Shown in pieces: positions 7,087-13,962 of a stretch of DNA of 15,695 bases. The notes under the pieces were generated by a model. It ran no database searches. It was not told where the DNA came from and saw only the letters and a list, made by a program, of their open reading frames with translations. The stretch spans positions 1 through 15,695 of the forward strand of contig JAEZAV010000122.1 in assembly GCA_023430285.1 (NCBI GenBank), in the 5' to 3' direction. The translations under genes were made by a program, and so were the position numbers. This stretch comes from Methanobacteriota archaeon (GTDB lineage Archaea; Methanobacteriota; Methanobacteria; Methanobacteriales; Methanobacteriaceae). Numbering within the stretch: position 1 is the first letter of the stretch; every line of letters starts with the position of its first letter.

Positions 7087-7536
7087 TTAAGATTTATAAG
7101 TACTTACCAAATTTTTTATGTGCTCTTCCGAAGGTTCTTTAATTCTATACTTCGCTAATAATGTCTCACGAGAAACGTTTGTTTTAAAACCGATTTTATC
7201 CCAGAACATATCTATTCGAATAGGCAATGACAACTTACATTCTTCATTTAAATCTAAAATTGTCTTAAACAATCTAGAATTAATTTCAAATAGTTCTATC
7301 CTCGAGTCTGGCAGAATTTTAATCACTTCCATTGCTTCATTTTGGAAAAGTTCAGATAAAGACTTTATATCTAAACACCACGCTCCCACTATCAGATTAT
7401 CATTCAAGAATATTATAAACTCATAATTCTCATTTAATATTCTTAAATAACCTAAAGAAGGAATTGATGACTTTTCCAAATTATTTCCTCTTAAAATTTC
7501 TTTAGGTTCATCTGAAGGAAACCACATATAGCTCAT
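7087..7536 (-). CDS. Conserved-looking hypothetical protein between two phoU genes
   Basis: 149 residues; no family recognised with certainty. It is a real gene: its ATG overlaps the stop of the upstream phoU-like gene by four bases (ATGA), it has no internal stops, and it sits 16 bases before the next phoU. No signal peptide or membrane helix is evident. Residues about 27-90 (GYLRILNENYEFIIFLNDNL, then IVGAWCLDIKSLSELF) alternate short strands with a helix. This loosely recalls small archaeal domains of the DUF2226/DUF4388 kind, where a Gly-Tyr strand is followed by an exposed hairpin and a helix; that likeness is by eye and weak. The C-terminal part (TNVSRETLLAKYRIKEPSEE) is helical and charged. 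The location suggests a partner of PhoU or PstB. Confidence 0.75.
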   Translation of the reverse strand: MSYMWFPSDEPKEILRGNNLEKSSIPSLGYLRILNENYEFIIFLNDNLIVGAWCLDIKSLSELFQNEAMEVIKILPDSRIELFEINSRLFKTILDLNEECKLSLPIRIDMFWDKIGFKTNVSRETLLAKYRIKEPSEEHIKNLVSTYKS

Positions 7537-8201
7537 CTCATTAATACATTGTAAAAGACTTTGTGATGCATGATACGCTTTCCAATAATTGAATATGCTA
7601 TCCTATCATCCATTCCCATAATATGGTGTCCCATGCTCAATAAACTTCGGGCCACCAAAATTGAGTGCATTGATGAATTAGATGTTTTATCTTCCCCATA
7701 TTCCATGAACATTTGATTATAAAAATCTTGCAATGAAACAAAATTTTTTGTAGATCGTTTGAGGAGCTGAATATCCTCACTTATTAGGGATCCCACTCCA
7801 TCCTTCAGCATGTTTTGAACAGTGTGTGACATAAGAGTTATATGGATTGGTTTGAAGAAATTGGAGTTTTTTTTCAATGAATCGATAGAATATCGCGCCA
7901 CATATGCAGCAAGGAGATTTATCCTCTCAAGTTCTGTTGAAGTCCTAAGAATAGCTGCCCCTAACCTCAAATCTTTAGCAACCGGCTGTTGTAGTCCAAG
8001 TATTTTTAGGCATCCATATTCGATCTCTTCACTTTTTTTGTTGATTTTATTGGTTTCCTCAATTAGTTCCTTAGATCGGTACACATCTTCATTGATAAAA
8101 CCCTCAACTGATTTAGTAATTCTTTCTGAAGTTTCATTACTGTAATCCAACAGATTATCCTTAATTTTTTCCAGTTGGTTCTCCAAAATTGTTACATACA
8201 T
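7533..8201 (-). CDS. Divergent PhoU-like protein
   Basis: 222 residues from ATG 8201, preceded by GGGTG with 5-base spacing; the frame extends to a TTG at 8213 without a better ribosome site. PhoU ancestry shows in GLQQPVAKDLRLGAAILRTSTELERI (residues about 69-94 in all) and in two helical repeats. The second repeat is degenerate. Where the orthodox PhoU has RDDDKVDDLFDQ this protein reads RSTKNFVSLQDFYNQ, losing most metal-binding acids, and the ERIADRAENIGDR helix is replaced by LLSMGHHIMGMDDR. It may bind the transporter or the other PhoU without the usual metal cluster. It lies 17 bases after pstB and overlaps the next gene by four bases, so it is part of the same operon. Confidence 0.85.
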   Translation of the reverse strand: MYVTILENQLEKIKDNLLDYSNETSERITKSVEGFINEDVYRSKELIEETNKINKKSEEIEYGCLKILGLQQPVAKDLRLGAAILRTSTELERINLLAAYVARYSIDSLKKNSNFFKPIHITLMSHTVQNMLKDGVGSLISEDIQLLKRSTKNFVSLQDFYNQMFMEYGEDKTSNSSMHSILVARSLLSMGHHIMGMDDRIAYSIIGKRIMHHKVFYNVLMR

Positions 8202-8218
8202 TTCTACACCCAAACAGG

Positions 8219-8974
8219 TTAACCAAATCTGCCTGTAATATAATCTTCTGTTCGTTTATCCTCGGGTTCTATGAACAGTTTATCAGTTAATCCACTTTCA
8301 ACAATTTCTCCATTCAAGAAGAACGCTGTGTACTTTGAGACCCTTGTTGCTTGTTGCATGTTGTGGGTTACGATAATTATTGTGTAATCATCCTTGAGTT
8401 TGTGGATCAAATCTTCAATTTTGGTTGTTGATATTGGATCAAGTGCAGAACATGGTTCATCCATTAGTATCACTTCGGGTTCAACAGCTATTGTTCTTGC
8501 TATGCATAAACGCTGCTGTTGACCGCCTGAAAGACCTAATGCTGACATTTCTAGTTTGTCTTTAACTTCATCCCATAAAGCTGCTGCTCGAAGACTTTCT
8601 TCCACTTTATTTGCTAAGACGTCCTTATCACTCTCACCATGGATTCTTAAACCATACGCCACATTATCAAAAATTGATTTTGGGAATGGGTTTGGTTTCT
8701 GAAATACCATTCCCACTTTCTTCCTTAAATCAACAACATCAACTTTGGATTCGTATATATCATCTCCATCGAGTAAAACTGAACCGTCCTTCTTGAAGGT
8801 GGAGATACTATCATTCATCCTGTTTAATGTCCTAATAAATGTGGATTTACCACATCCAGATGGTCCAATTAAAGCTGTGACCATGTTGTTGTTGATATTA
8901 ATATTAATATCCTTCAATATGTGAGATTCTCCAAAGTATACGTTTAAATCTTGTACTTCTATTCTATATGGCAT
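8219..8974 (-). CDS. pstB: Phosphate ABC transporter ATP-binding protein
   Basis: 251 residues, full-length PstB. Walker A GPSGCGKST at 37-45, Q-loop in FQKPNPFP at 91-98 (Q92), ABC signature LSGGQQQR at 148-155, Walker B VILMDE at 168-173 and the switch histidine H204 in IVTHNMQQA are all intact. The FQKPNPFPKS and DEPCSALDP segments are typical of PstB rather than other ABC ATPases. It powers phosphate import through PstC/PstA at the cytoplasmic face of the membrane. Its start is one base after the pstA stop. Confidence 0.96.
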   Translation of the reverse strand: MPYRIEVQDLNVYFGESHILKDINININNNMVTALIGPSGCGKSTFIRTLNRMNDSISTFKKDGSVLLDGDDIYESKVDVVDLRKKVGMVFQKPNPFPKSIFDNVAYGLRIHGESDKDVLANKVEESLRAAALWDEVKDKLEMSALGLSGGQQQRLCIARTIAVEPEVILMDEPCSALDPISTTKIEDLIHKLKDDYTIIIVTHNMQQATRVSKYTAFFLNGEIVESGLTDKLFIEPEDKRTEDYITGRFG

Positions 8975-8975
8975 T

Positions 8976-9824
8976 TTAACGCCCCATCATCTTTTTTATG
9001 TATCTATCAACCAATGCATTGGTGACAATTGTTATCACCATTATTAAAATTACCAAAACTGCTGCAGTACCATATGCATTAGGCATTGAAATACCCTCTG
9101 TAGCCAGAGTGTACAAGTGCAGTGGTAATGGTCTAGCGGGATCAAATATTGAAACCGGCACTGTTAATGCAGCACCGACAGTGTACAATATTGCGGCTGT
9201 TTCTTCTATGGCCCTTGCCATACCCAATATTATCCCAGTAATAATACCTGGAATAGCTGCAGGAAGAACTACTTCGTAAATTGTCTGCCATTTGTTTGCA
9301 CCCAATGCTAAACTTCCCTCAGTGTAGGATCTTGGCACTGATTCTATGGACACTTCTGATGTCCTGAGTATTGTGGGTAAAGCCATAAGTGCTAATGTTA
9401 GCCCCCCAGACAGTACACAGAATCCTAAGCCCAAGTAAATTACAAAGAATGCATATCCAAATAGACCGAATACTATTGAGGGAATTGATGCGAGTGTTTC
9501 TGAACCAAATCTTATTGCCTTTACAATGGTGCCTTCTCCAGCATATTCTGCTAAGTATACAGCTCCACCAATACCTAGTGGAATGGCTACAACCAATGCC
9601 ACGAATGTTACATAAATCGTGGAAACTATCATTGGAAATATTCCACCAGCACGCCCAGAATCTATGGGATCACTGAATAGAAACTCGAAGTTAATGACTG
9701 GAAGTCCATTTATTAGGACGTATCCAATGATCATTAGAAGTAGGAGTATGGTTAAAATTCCAGAACCCCAAAAAATGCCCTTCATTATTTTTTGGGATAT
9801 TTTAGGTGAAATTATTCTGTTCAT
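8976..9824 (-). CDS. pstA: Phosphate ABC transporter permease
   Basis: 282 residues with about six hydrophobic segments, at roughly 18-39, 63-88, 111-130, 134-150, 188-212 and 251-273. The cytoplasmic coupling loop, SYTEGSLALGANKWQTI (about 166-182) followed by LPAAIPGIITGIILGMARAI, is the EAA motif that docks on PstB. The C-terminal IFDPARPLPLHLYTLA segment is characteristic of PstA. ACGAGGTG before ATG 9824 is a good ribosome site. A 55-base gap separates it from pstC. Confidence 0.95.
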   Translation of the reverse strand: MNRIISPKISQKIMKGIFWGSGILTILLLLMIIGYVLINGLPVINFEFLFSDPIDSGRAGGIFPMIVSTIYVTFVALVVAIPLGIGGAVYLAEYAGEGTIVKAIRFGSETLASIPSIVFGLFGYAFFVIYLGLGFCVLSGGLTLALMALPTILRTSEVSIESVPRSYTEGSLALGANKWQTIYEVVLPAAIPGIITGIILGMARAIEETAAILYTVGAALTVPVSIFDPARPLPLHLYTLATEGISMPNAYGTAAVLVILIMVITIVTNALVDRYIKKMMGR

Positions 9825-9879
9825 CTAAAACACCTCGTTAGTGTGGGAATATCCATTGATTTTTGGTTCTGTCCAAAGA

Positions 9880-10755
9880 TCATAGGTAACCGCCCCCAAT
9901 TGTAACCCTTTTCTTGTAATTAAAGTAGTTAGCAATTAGAAGTAGAATGATAATTACTCCAATCAATATGATTCCTGTTGCAAACAGTGCATTGTAATGC
10001 AAACCAGTAGCGTATCCCATTTCAAGGGCTATATTTGATGTCAAAGCCCTTACTGGATCGAATATGGATCCGGGTATCTGAACCACGTTTCCTGCCACCA
10101 TTATAACAGCCATGGTTTCACCGATGGCCCTTCCCATACCTAGAATAATTGCAGTTATCACTCCCGGAACTGCGGCAGGTAAAAGAACATTTTTTATTGT
10201 CTGCCATTGGGTTGCTCCAAGTGCAAATGAAGCTTCTTTGTATTCCAGTGGTATGGATCTTAACGCATCTTCAGATATACTTGTTATTGTTGGTAATATC
10301 ATGATGGTTAAAATAAGAGACGCAGCTAACAAACTAAATCCTGTGCCTCCGTAGTGTACCCTCATGAATGGAACAAGAACAACTAAACCAAAAAATCCAT
10401 AGATAACCGATGGAATTCCTGCCAAACCTTGAATAGTTGGTTTCAATATTTTTCTCATTGTTGGTGGGGCGATTTCTGATAAGAATACAGCACAGCATAT
10501 GGATAATGGAACTGCTAATAAAAGAGCCAAAGCAGTTATTCCAAGTGTACCGATTACCATTGGAAATACACCGTACTGTCCATTAGATGGAGCCCAAGTC
10601 ATTCCAAATACGAAGTTGAAAAATCCTACATTGGTTATTGCAGGAATTCCTTCGTTGAAAATGAATAATATTATGAGTATTATTATCGCTATAGAGGACA
10701 ATCCGGTTGCAAATAGCACCCATTTAACGAATTTTTCCTCTGTTTTTTCAGTCAT
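9880..10755 (-). CDS. pstC: Phosphate ABC transporter permease
   Basis: 291 residues with an N-terminal helix (about 12-34) and five further hydrophobic segments. The EAA loop reads EYKEASFALGATQWQTI at about 171-187, followed by LPAAVPGVITAIILGMGRAIGETMAV. Partners are PstA in the membrane and PstB below it. The ribosome site GAGGTG is 7 bases from ATG 10755. Unlike the other pst genes it has a long upstream gap (260 bases) with its own TATA candidates, so it may be transcribed from a second promoter as well as by read-through from pstS. Confidence 0.95.
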   Translation of the reverse strand: MTEKTEEKFVKWVLFATGLSSIAIIILIILFIFNEGIPAITNVGFFNFVFGMTWAPSNGQYGVFPMVIGTLGITALALLLAVPLSICCAVFLSEIAPPTMRKILKPTIQGLAGIPSVIYGFFGLVVLVPFMRVHYGGTGFSLLAASLILTIMILPTITSISEDALRSIPLEYKEASFALGATQWQTIKNVLLPAAVPGVITAIILGMGRAIGETMAVIMVAGNVVQIPGSIFDPVRALTSNIALEMGYATGLHYNALFATGIILIGVIIILLLIANYFNYKKRVTIGGGYL

Positions 10756-10801
10756 TATGACACCTCAAAAAATTTGTAGTTATGTTGCTTTAGATTTTTA
10801 T

Positions 10802-10809
10802 GATATAAA
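10802..10809 (-). promoter_or_regulatory. Proximal TATA box candidate for pstC
   Basis: The minus strand reads ACAAAATTTATATC, an A-rich BRE-like stretch followed by TTTATATC. Transcription would begin near 10777, leaving about 22 bases of leader with the GAGGTG ribosome site. Confidence 0.45.
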
Positions 10810-10852
10810 TTTTGTGTAAATTTAAATATGAAACTAATTTTTTTTTGTTTCC

Positions 10853-10880
10853 ATATATATAACCATAATACAATTAACAC
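10853..10880 (-). promoter_or_regulatory. Distal TATA box for pstC with upstream Pho-motif half-site
   Basis: The minus strand reads TTATATATAT at 10862-10853, another TATA candidate with a leader of about 75 bases. Eight bases further upstream is GTGTTAATTG (10880-10871), which matches the right half of the motif found upstream of pstS and of the membrane protein/HTH-PhoU operon (GTGTTWATTA). Only this half is present. Confidence 0.35.
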
Positions 10881-10956
10881 ATGGATAATCCTGGACTAAC
10901 TATTATTTTAAAATTGAATAAATGGTCTGTTAAGTTTATACTATAAATTTGGTATT

Positions 10957-10998
10957 ATTTAAAAAAAATTGGGTAAATATGGTTTTAAAACCATATTT
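10957..10998 (-). terminator. Perfect palindrome plus T-tract between pstS and pstC
   Basis: A 24-bp perfect palindrome occupies 10975-10998, with arms AAATATGGTTTT and AAAACCATATTT. In the minus direction it is followed by a run of eight T (complement of the A run at about 10961-10968). It begins 17 bases after the pstS stop. It can end most pstS transcripts while letting some read into pstCAB. Confidence 0.7.
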
Positions 10999-11015
10999 GA
11001 CAACTTATCTCCAAA

Positions 11016-11870
11016 TTATTTTGTTGAGTTGGTGGAGTTGGTAGAGTTGGTTGATTTAATAATTTTCTCGCTGGTTAGTATTGCCTGTCCTTCTGGTCCC
11101 ATAACCCAGTCAATGAAATTTTTAACTTCGCCCTTTGCATCTCCTTTAACAAGGAATAAGAAAGGTCTCTGTATTGTGTATGTTCCATCTGCAATTGTAG
11201 ATGCTGATGCGGTTATTCCATTTATGGATAATGCCTTTGTGTCATTACCTAAATCTGCAAATGAGCAGAATCCTATTGCATTTGGGTCCTGACTTACAGC
11301 TTGTTGAACAGCTTGGGTAGAACTCTGTACGATAGCTGAAGATACAAATGAGACTTTTGTTCCGTTAGATAATTTACCTAAAACTATGTCTTGGAATGCA
11401 TCCCTAGTACCTGAACCTTCTTCCCTGACGATAACGTTAATCTTTGCATCTGGTCCTCCAACCTGATTCCAGTTGGTTATGTTTCCAGAGAAGATTCCTT
11501 TGAGCTGATCTTTAGTCAAACCAGTTAAGTTGTTACTTGGACTTACAATTGCAACTACACCGTCTTGTCCAAGAGTGTACTGAGTCAAACCCTGAGAATC
11601 ATTTGCTGAAAGAGCCTTAGATGCTGTACCTATATTTGCTGTACCATCTTGAGCGCTTTTAATTCCAACAGCTGTTCCCCCACCTTGAACCGTTATCTTA
11701 ACATTTGGGTGTTCTTTCATGTACGCTGTAGCCAATTTTTCTGCTACAGGTTGTACAGAAGTTGATCCTACAATTGTTACTTTACTTCCTGAACCTGGTG
11801 CAACAACCATGTATGCACCTACTATCACTACTAGTGCTATAATTATTCCGATAATGTATTTTTTATCCAA
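11016..11870 (-). CDS. pstS: Phosphate-binding protein of the Pst transporter
   Basis: 284 residues from TTG 11870, chosen because GAGGTGA (11882-11876) is 5 bases upstream; the GTG at 11879 lies inside that ribosome site. An N-terminal hydrophobic helix (about 6-24) anchors it outside the membrane; no lipobox cysteine is present. Phosphate-binding loops are visible as VGSTSVQP near the N-terminus of the mature part and EEGSGTRDAF in the middle. It captures phosphate for PstCA. The C-terminus ends in three tandem Asn-Ser-Thr units before a final lysine, and further N-x-S/T sequons occur in the body, suggesting glycosylation at the cell surface. It is first in the operon and followed by a strong palindrome. 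Confidence 0.94.
   Translation of the reverse strand: MDKKYIIGIIIALVVIVGAYMVVAPGSGSKVTIVGSTSVQPVAEKLATAYMKEHPNVKITVQGGGTAVGIKSAQDGTANIGTASKALSANDSQGLTQYTLGQDGVVAIVSPSNNLTGLTKDQLKGIFSGNITNWNQVGGPDAKINVIVREEGSGTRDAFQDIVLGKLSNGTKVSFVSSAIVQSSTQAVQQAVSQDPNAIGFCSFADLGNDTKALSINGITASASTIADGTYTIQRPFLFLVKGDAKGEVKNFIDWVMGPEGQAILTSEKIIKSTNSTNSTNSTK
11022..11054 (-). repeat. Nine-base tandem repeat encoding Asn-Ser-Thr units
   Basis: Near the end of pstS the unit AAC-TCN-ACN recurs three times, with an extra Ser-Thr before it. The serine codons differ between units (TCA, TCT, TCC, TCA), so the peptide has stayed constant while the DNA diverged. Confidence 0.8.
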
Positions 11871-11970
11871 TTTAGTCACCTCATCCTAAACTAACCATAA
11901 CCAATGTTATGACATTTCAATTATTTACAAGAGTTGTTTAACACGCCTCAACCATAGCTTATTCTAAAAA

Positions 11971-11978
11971 CATATAAA
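11971..11978 (-). promoter_or_regulatory. TATA box of pstS
   Basis: The minus strand reads TTTATATG, a good archaeal TATA element. Transcription would start near 11950, giving a leader of about 80 bases. A further GTGTTAAAC-like sequence lies at 11944-11936, close to that start. Confidence 0.6.
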
Positions 11979-11989
11979 GGTTACTATTT

Positions 11990-12014
11990 GTGTTTTAATA
12001 AACACTAAATGTGT
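11990..12014. promoter_or_regulatory. Putative Pho operator 1 upstream of pstS
   Basis: Two interlocking dyads lie just upstream of the pstS TATA box: GTGTTT (11990-11995) with AAACAC (12000-12005), spacer 4; and ACAC (12002-12005) with GTGT (12011-12014), spacer 5. On the minus strand, 12012-12001 reads ACATTTAGTGTT, identical to 14772-14783 upstream of the membrane protein/HTH-PhoU operon. Confidence 0.5.
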
Positions 12015-12061
12015 CCAATATGATACTAAAACCCAATTTTTTATGGCAAAAATTTGAATAC

Positions 12062-12075
12062 TACACAATATGTGA
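12062..12075. promoter_or_regulatory. Putative Pho operator 2, between pstS and the citrate synthase-like gene
   Basis: The minus strand reads ACATATTGTGTA at 12073-12062, matching ACATTTAGTGTT at nine of twelve positions with the same dyad shape (CAC, five bases, GTG). It lies 61 bases from operator 1, close to six helical turns, and about 25 bases upstream of the TATA box of the plus-strand gene, so it could act on either side. Confidence 0.35.
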
Positions 12076-12096
12076 ACAATAAAAGGCCAAAGGGTT

Positions 12097-12106
12097 AAAT
12101 TTAAAT
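12097..12106 (+). promoter_or_regulatory. TATA box of the citrate synthase-like gene
   Basis: AATTTAAAT-type element in GGGTTAAATTTAAATATTA. Transcription would begin near 12128, about six bases before ATG 12134. With no Shine-Dalgarno match in between, the mRNA is probably leaderless or nearly so. Confidence 0.45.
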
Positions 12107-12133
12107 ATTATTCCTGTATTATTAATCCTTATC

Positions 12134-12913
12134 ATGATTACAGAAGAACTTTTAAAAGGAATGATGAAATCCCAAAATCCGGGATGGAAAACAGCAATAA
12201 CCAAGGTGGAACCCAACCATCTCTCAACTCGAGGTTATTCCCAAGAGGATCTGATAGAAAACTACAGTTTTCCAGAGATGGTTTACTTGTTACTACAGGG
12301 AAAAATACCTTCTGAAAAACAGAAAAAAATGTTTGAAGCTGTACTTGTATCATTCTGTGATCATGGAGTAACACCCCCAAGCACACAATCAGCAAGGTTG
12401 ATGGCATCTGCAGGATCTTCTGTCAATGCATGTATTGCTGGAGGAATTTTAGCCTTTGGAAAAAATCATGCAGGGGCCATAGAAATTTCCATGAAAATGT
12501 TACAACGTGGAATACAACTACAGAAGAACTACGGAAAATCCACAGACGAAATCAAAGATGAGATCCTGACCTACTTCTCAAATGGAAACATGAAGGTTCC
12601 AGGATTTGGACACAGGTACCATAAAAAAGATCCAAGGGCCGCTAAGTTAATTGAAGTAGCTAAAAAATTAGATTGCTTCAATGAACACTGTGAGCTTGCC
12701 ATGAACATAGAAAACAGCCTTTACAATGAAAAAGGAATAAAAATGAATATTGACGGGGCGAATTCAGCTATTTTATCAGATATGGGTTTTGACTGGAAAA
12801 TGGGCTGTGGCATCTTCATAATAGGAAGAGTTCCAGGACTCCTTGCACATGTGAACGAGGAAATGGCCTCTGAAAAACCATTCAGAAAAGTTTTTGATAT
12901 GAATGGTTTGTGA
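12134..12913 (+). CDS. Citrate synthase/citryl-CoA lyase family protein (short form)
   Basis: 259 residues, much shorter than usual citrate synthases (about 370-430) and close to stand-alone citryl-CoA lyases. Active-site residues of the superfamily are present: H77 in CDHGVTPPSTQSAR, H150-R151 in VPGFGHRYHKKDPRA, D207 in MNIDGANSA and R232 in GRVPGLLAHVNEE. The N-terminal domain of full citrate synthases is absent. It could cleave citryl-CoA, make citrate, or act on another acyl-CoA; sequence alone does not decide. Methanobacteriales make 2-oxoglutarate by the reductive branch, so a citrate-forming role is not obvious. It stands alone, divergent from pstS, and probably has a leaderless mRNA. 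Confidence 0.85.
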   Translation: MITEELLKGMMKSQNPGWKTAITKVEPNHLSTRGYSQEDLIENYSFPEMVYLLLQGKIPSEKQKKMFEAVLVSFCDHGVTPPSTQSARLMASAGSSVNACIAGGILAFGKNHAGAIEISMKMLQRGIQLQKNYGKSTDEIKDEILTYFSNGNMKVPGFGHRYHKKDPRAAKLIEVAKKLDCFNEHCELAMNIENSLYNEKGIKMNIDGANSAILSDMGFDWKMGCGIFIIGRVPGLLAHVNEEMASEKPFRKVFDMNGL

Positions 12914-12914
12914 A

Positions 12915-13000
12915 AAGCTGATTATCAAAAATCAAGACAAACCAAAAAAAGAATAAATAATTCATCAATGTTTTGGGGCCTATTTTTCATTTTCTTGCAT
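12915..13000 (+). terminator. Possible terminator after the citrate synthase-like gene
   Basis: CCAAAA (about 12941) can pair with TTTTGG (about 12971-12976) across a long loop, followed by a T-rich stretch at 12981-12995. The pairing is weak; the T-rich tract is the better signal. Confidence 0.3.
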
Positions 13001-13001
13001 C

Positions 13002-13040
13002 ATAATAAAAAAAAGATGGTACCTATAATGGTATATTAAC
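13002..13040 (-). terminator. Terminator of the membrane protein/HTH-PhoU operon
   Basis: On the minus strand a weak stem TACC/GGTA (around 13017-13034) is followed by a run of eight T (complement of the A run near 13007-13014), some 25 bases after the HTH-PhoU stop. Confidence 0.45.
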
Positions 13041-13062
13041 TGCAATTTTAGGCAATTTATTT

Positions 13063-13962
13063 TTATTCAGATGGTCTTCTTCTGAAACGTTCCGGTGTTG
13101 TTGAACGAGGAATGTTACGGTAGAATTCGCCTGCAGCGTCAATTATTTCCACTGAAATATCACCAATTCTTTCAAAGGCCTTTACAACCCGGGACAAAGT
13201 CAAATAATAGGTTGATCTATCTTTGTCCAACACATCATCCTCAGCCATTTGTATTGCAATTTGATTCAGGGCCTTCTTTTGGATTGCGTGGATCTTCTCC
13301 TCATAATCCATTACCTTATCTTTAAGGTCTAATTCTTCGTTTAAAAACCCTTGCATTGAATATTTAACCATTTTTCTCGATGTTAGATACATAGAATTTA
13401 GAATTTCTAACATTTCTGCATCAACTTCGTAGCAACCATTTAAAACAAAGTTTGCAATATGACACGTGTGATCTGCTATTCTTTCTAGATCGTAGGCCAC
13501 TTCACTGAATACCATTGTTTTACTGAATTCTGAGTAAGGATTGATTGATATGACCGTATCAACACTGGATCTGATTTTTTCATGCATATTGTTACTTATA
13601 TAATCCATTTCCAGGGCTTTGTTAGCCATTTCATCATTGTAATTGACAAATGACTCGAAAGACATGTCAAACTGTTTGCAAACATGGCCGACCATGTTTT
13701 TAAGCATGTCTTTGATTAGATATGCTCCAGCATACTCTCTGGATGTTTTTTCCTCATCAAACATCTCAGAAAATTCATCAAATTTTTTTAGGTCGAGTAT
13801 GTAAGCTCGCCTTACCACTCCACGTTTAACCATGGGTTGTAAGAGTTTGGTGACGTATCTTCGGGTTAAACCCAATTTTTCTGCAATTTCGTCTTGGGTT
13901 GCAGGATTATCATGCAGGATAACGTCCAATATTGCCTTCAATGTACTGTCGGATCTTTTCAT
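13063..13962 (-). CDS. Winged-helix (HTH)-PhoU fusion, candidate phosphate regulator
   Basis: 299 residues in two parts. Residues about 6-53 are a winged helix-turn-helix: NPATQDEIAEKLGLTRRYVTKLLQ holds the recognition helix and KRGVVRRAYI the wing. Residues about 80-282 are two PhoU repeats, each with the family helix: AYDLERIADHTCHIA (156-170) and VVKAFERIGDISVEI (259-273). Acidic metal-motif residues remain in MDYEEKIHAIQ. The C-terminal tail is arginine-rich (RFRRRPSE). A PhoU sensor fused to a DNA-binding domain is the natural candidate for transcriptional control of pst in an organism without a PhoR-PhoB pair in view. Its ATG directly follows the stop of the membrane protein gene, with GGAGGG inside that gene's last codons. 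Confidence 0.9.
   Translation of the reverse strand: MKRSDSTLKAILDVILHDNPATQDEIAEKLGLTRRYVTKLLQPMVKRGVVRRAYILDLKKFDEFSEMFDEEKTSREYAGAYLIKDMLKNMVGHVCKQFDMSFESFVNYNDEMANKALEMDYISNNMHEKIRSSVDTVISINPYSEFSKTMVFSEVAYDLERIADHTCHIANFVLNGCYEVDAEMLEILNSMYLTSRKMVKYSMQGFLNEELDLKDKVMDYEEKIHAIQKKALNQIAIQMAEDDVLDKDRSTYYLTLSRVVKAFERIGDISVEIIDAAGEFYRNIPRSTTPERFRRRPSE

Noticed and set aside
8202..8213. TTG 8213 as the start of the divergent phoU
   Set aside because: ATG 8201 has GGGTG five bases upstream, while the TTG has no comparable site. The choice changes only four residues.
9862..9877. Small hairpin TTTGG-N6-CCAAA between pstC and pstA
   Set aside because: The stem is five pairs with no T-tract after it; too weak to call a terminator or processing site.
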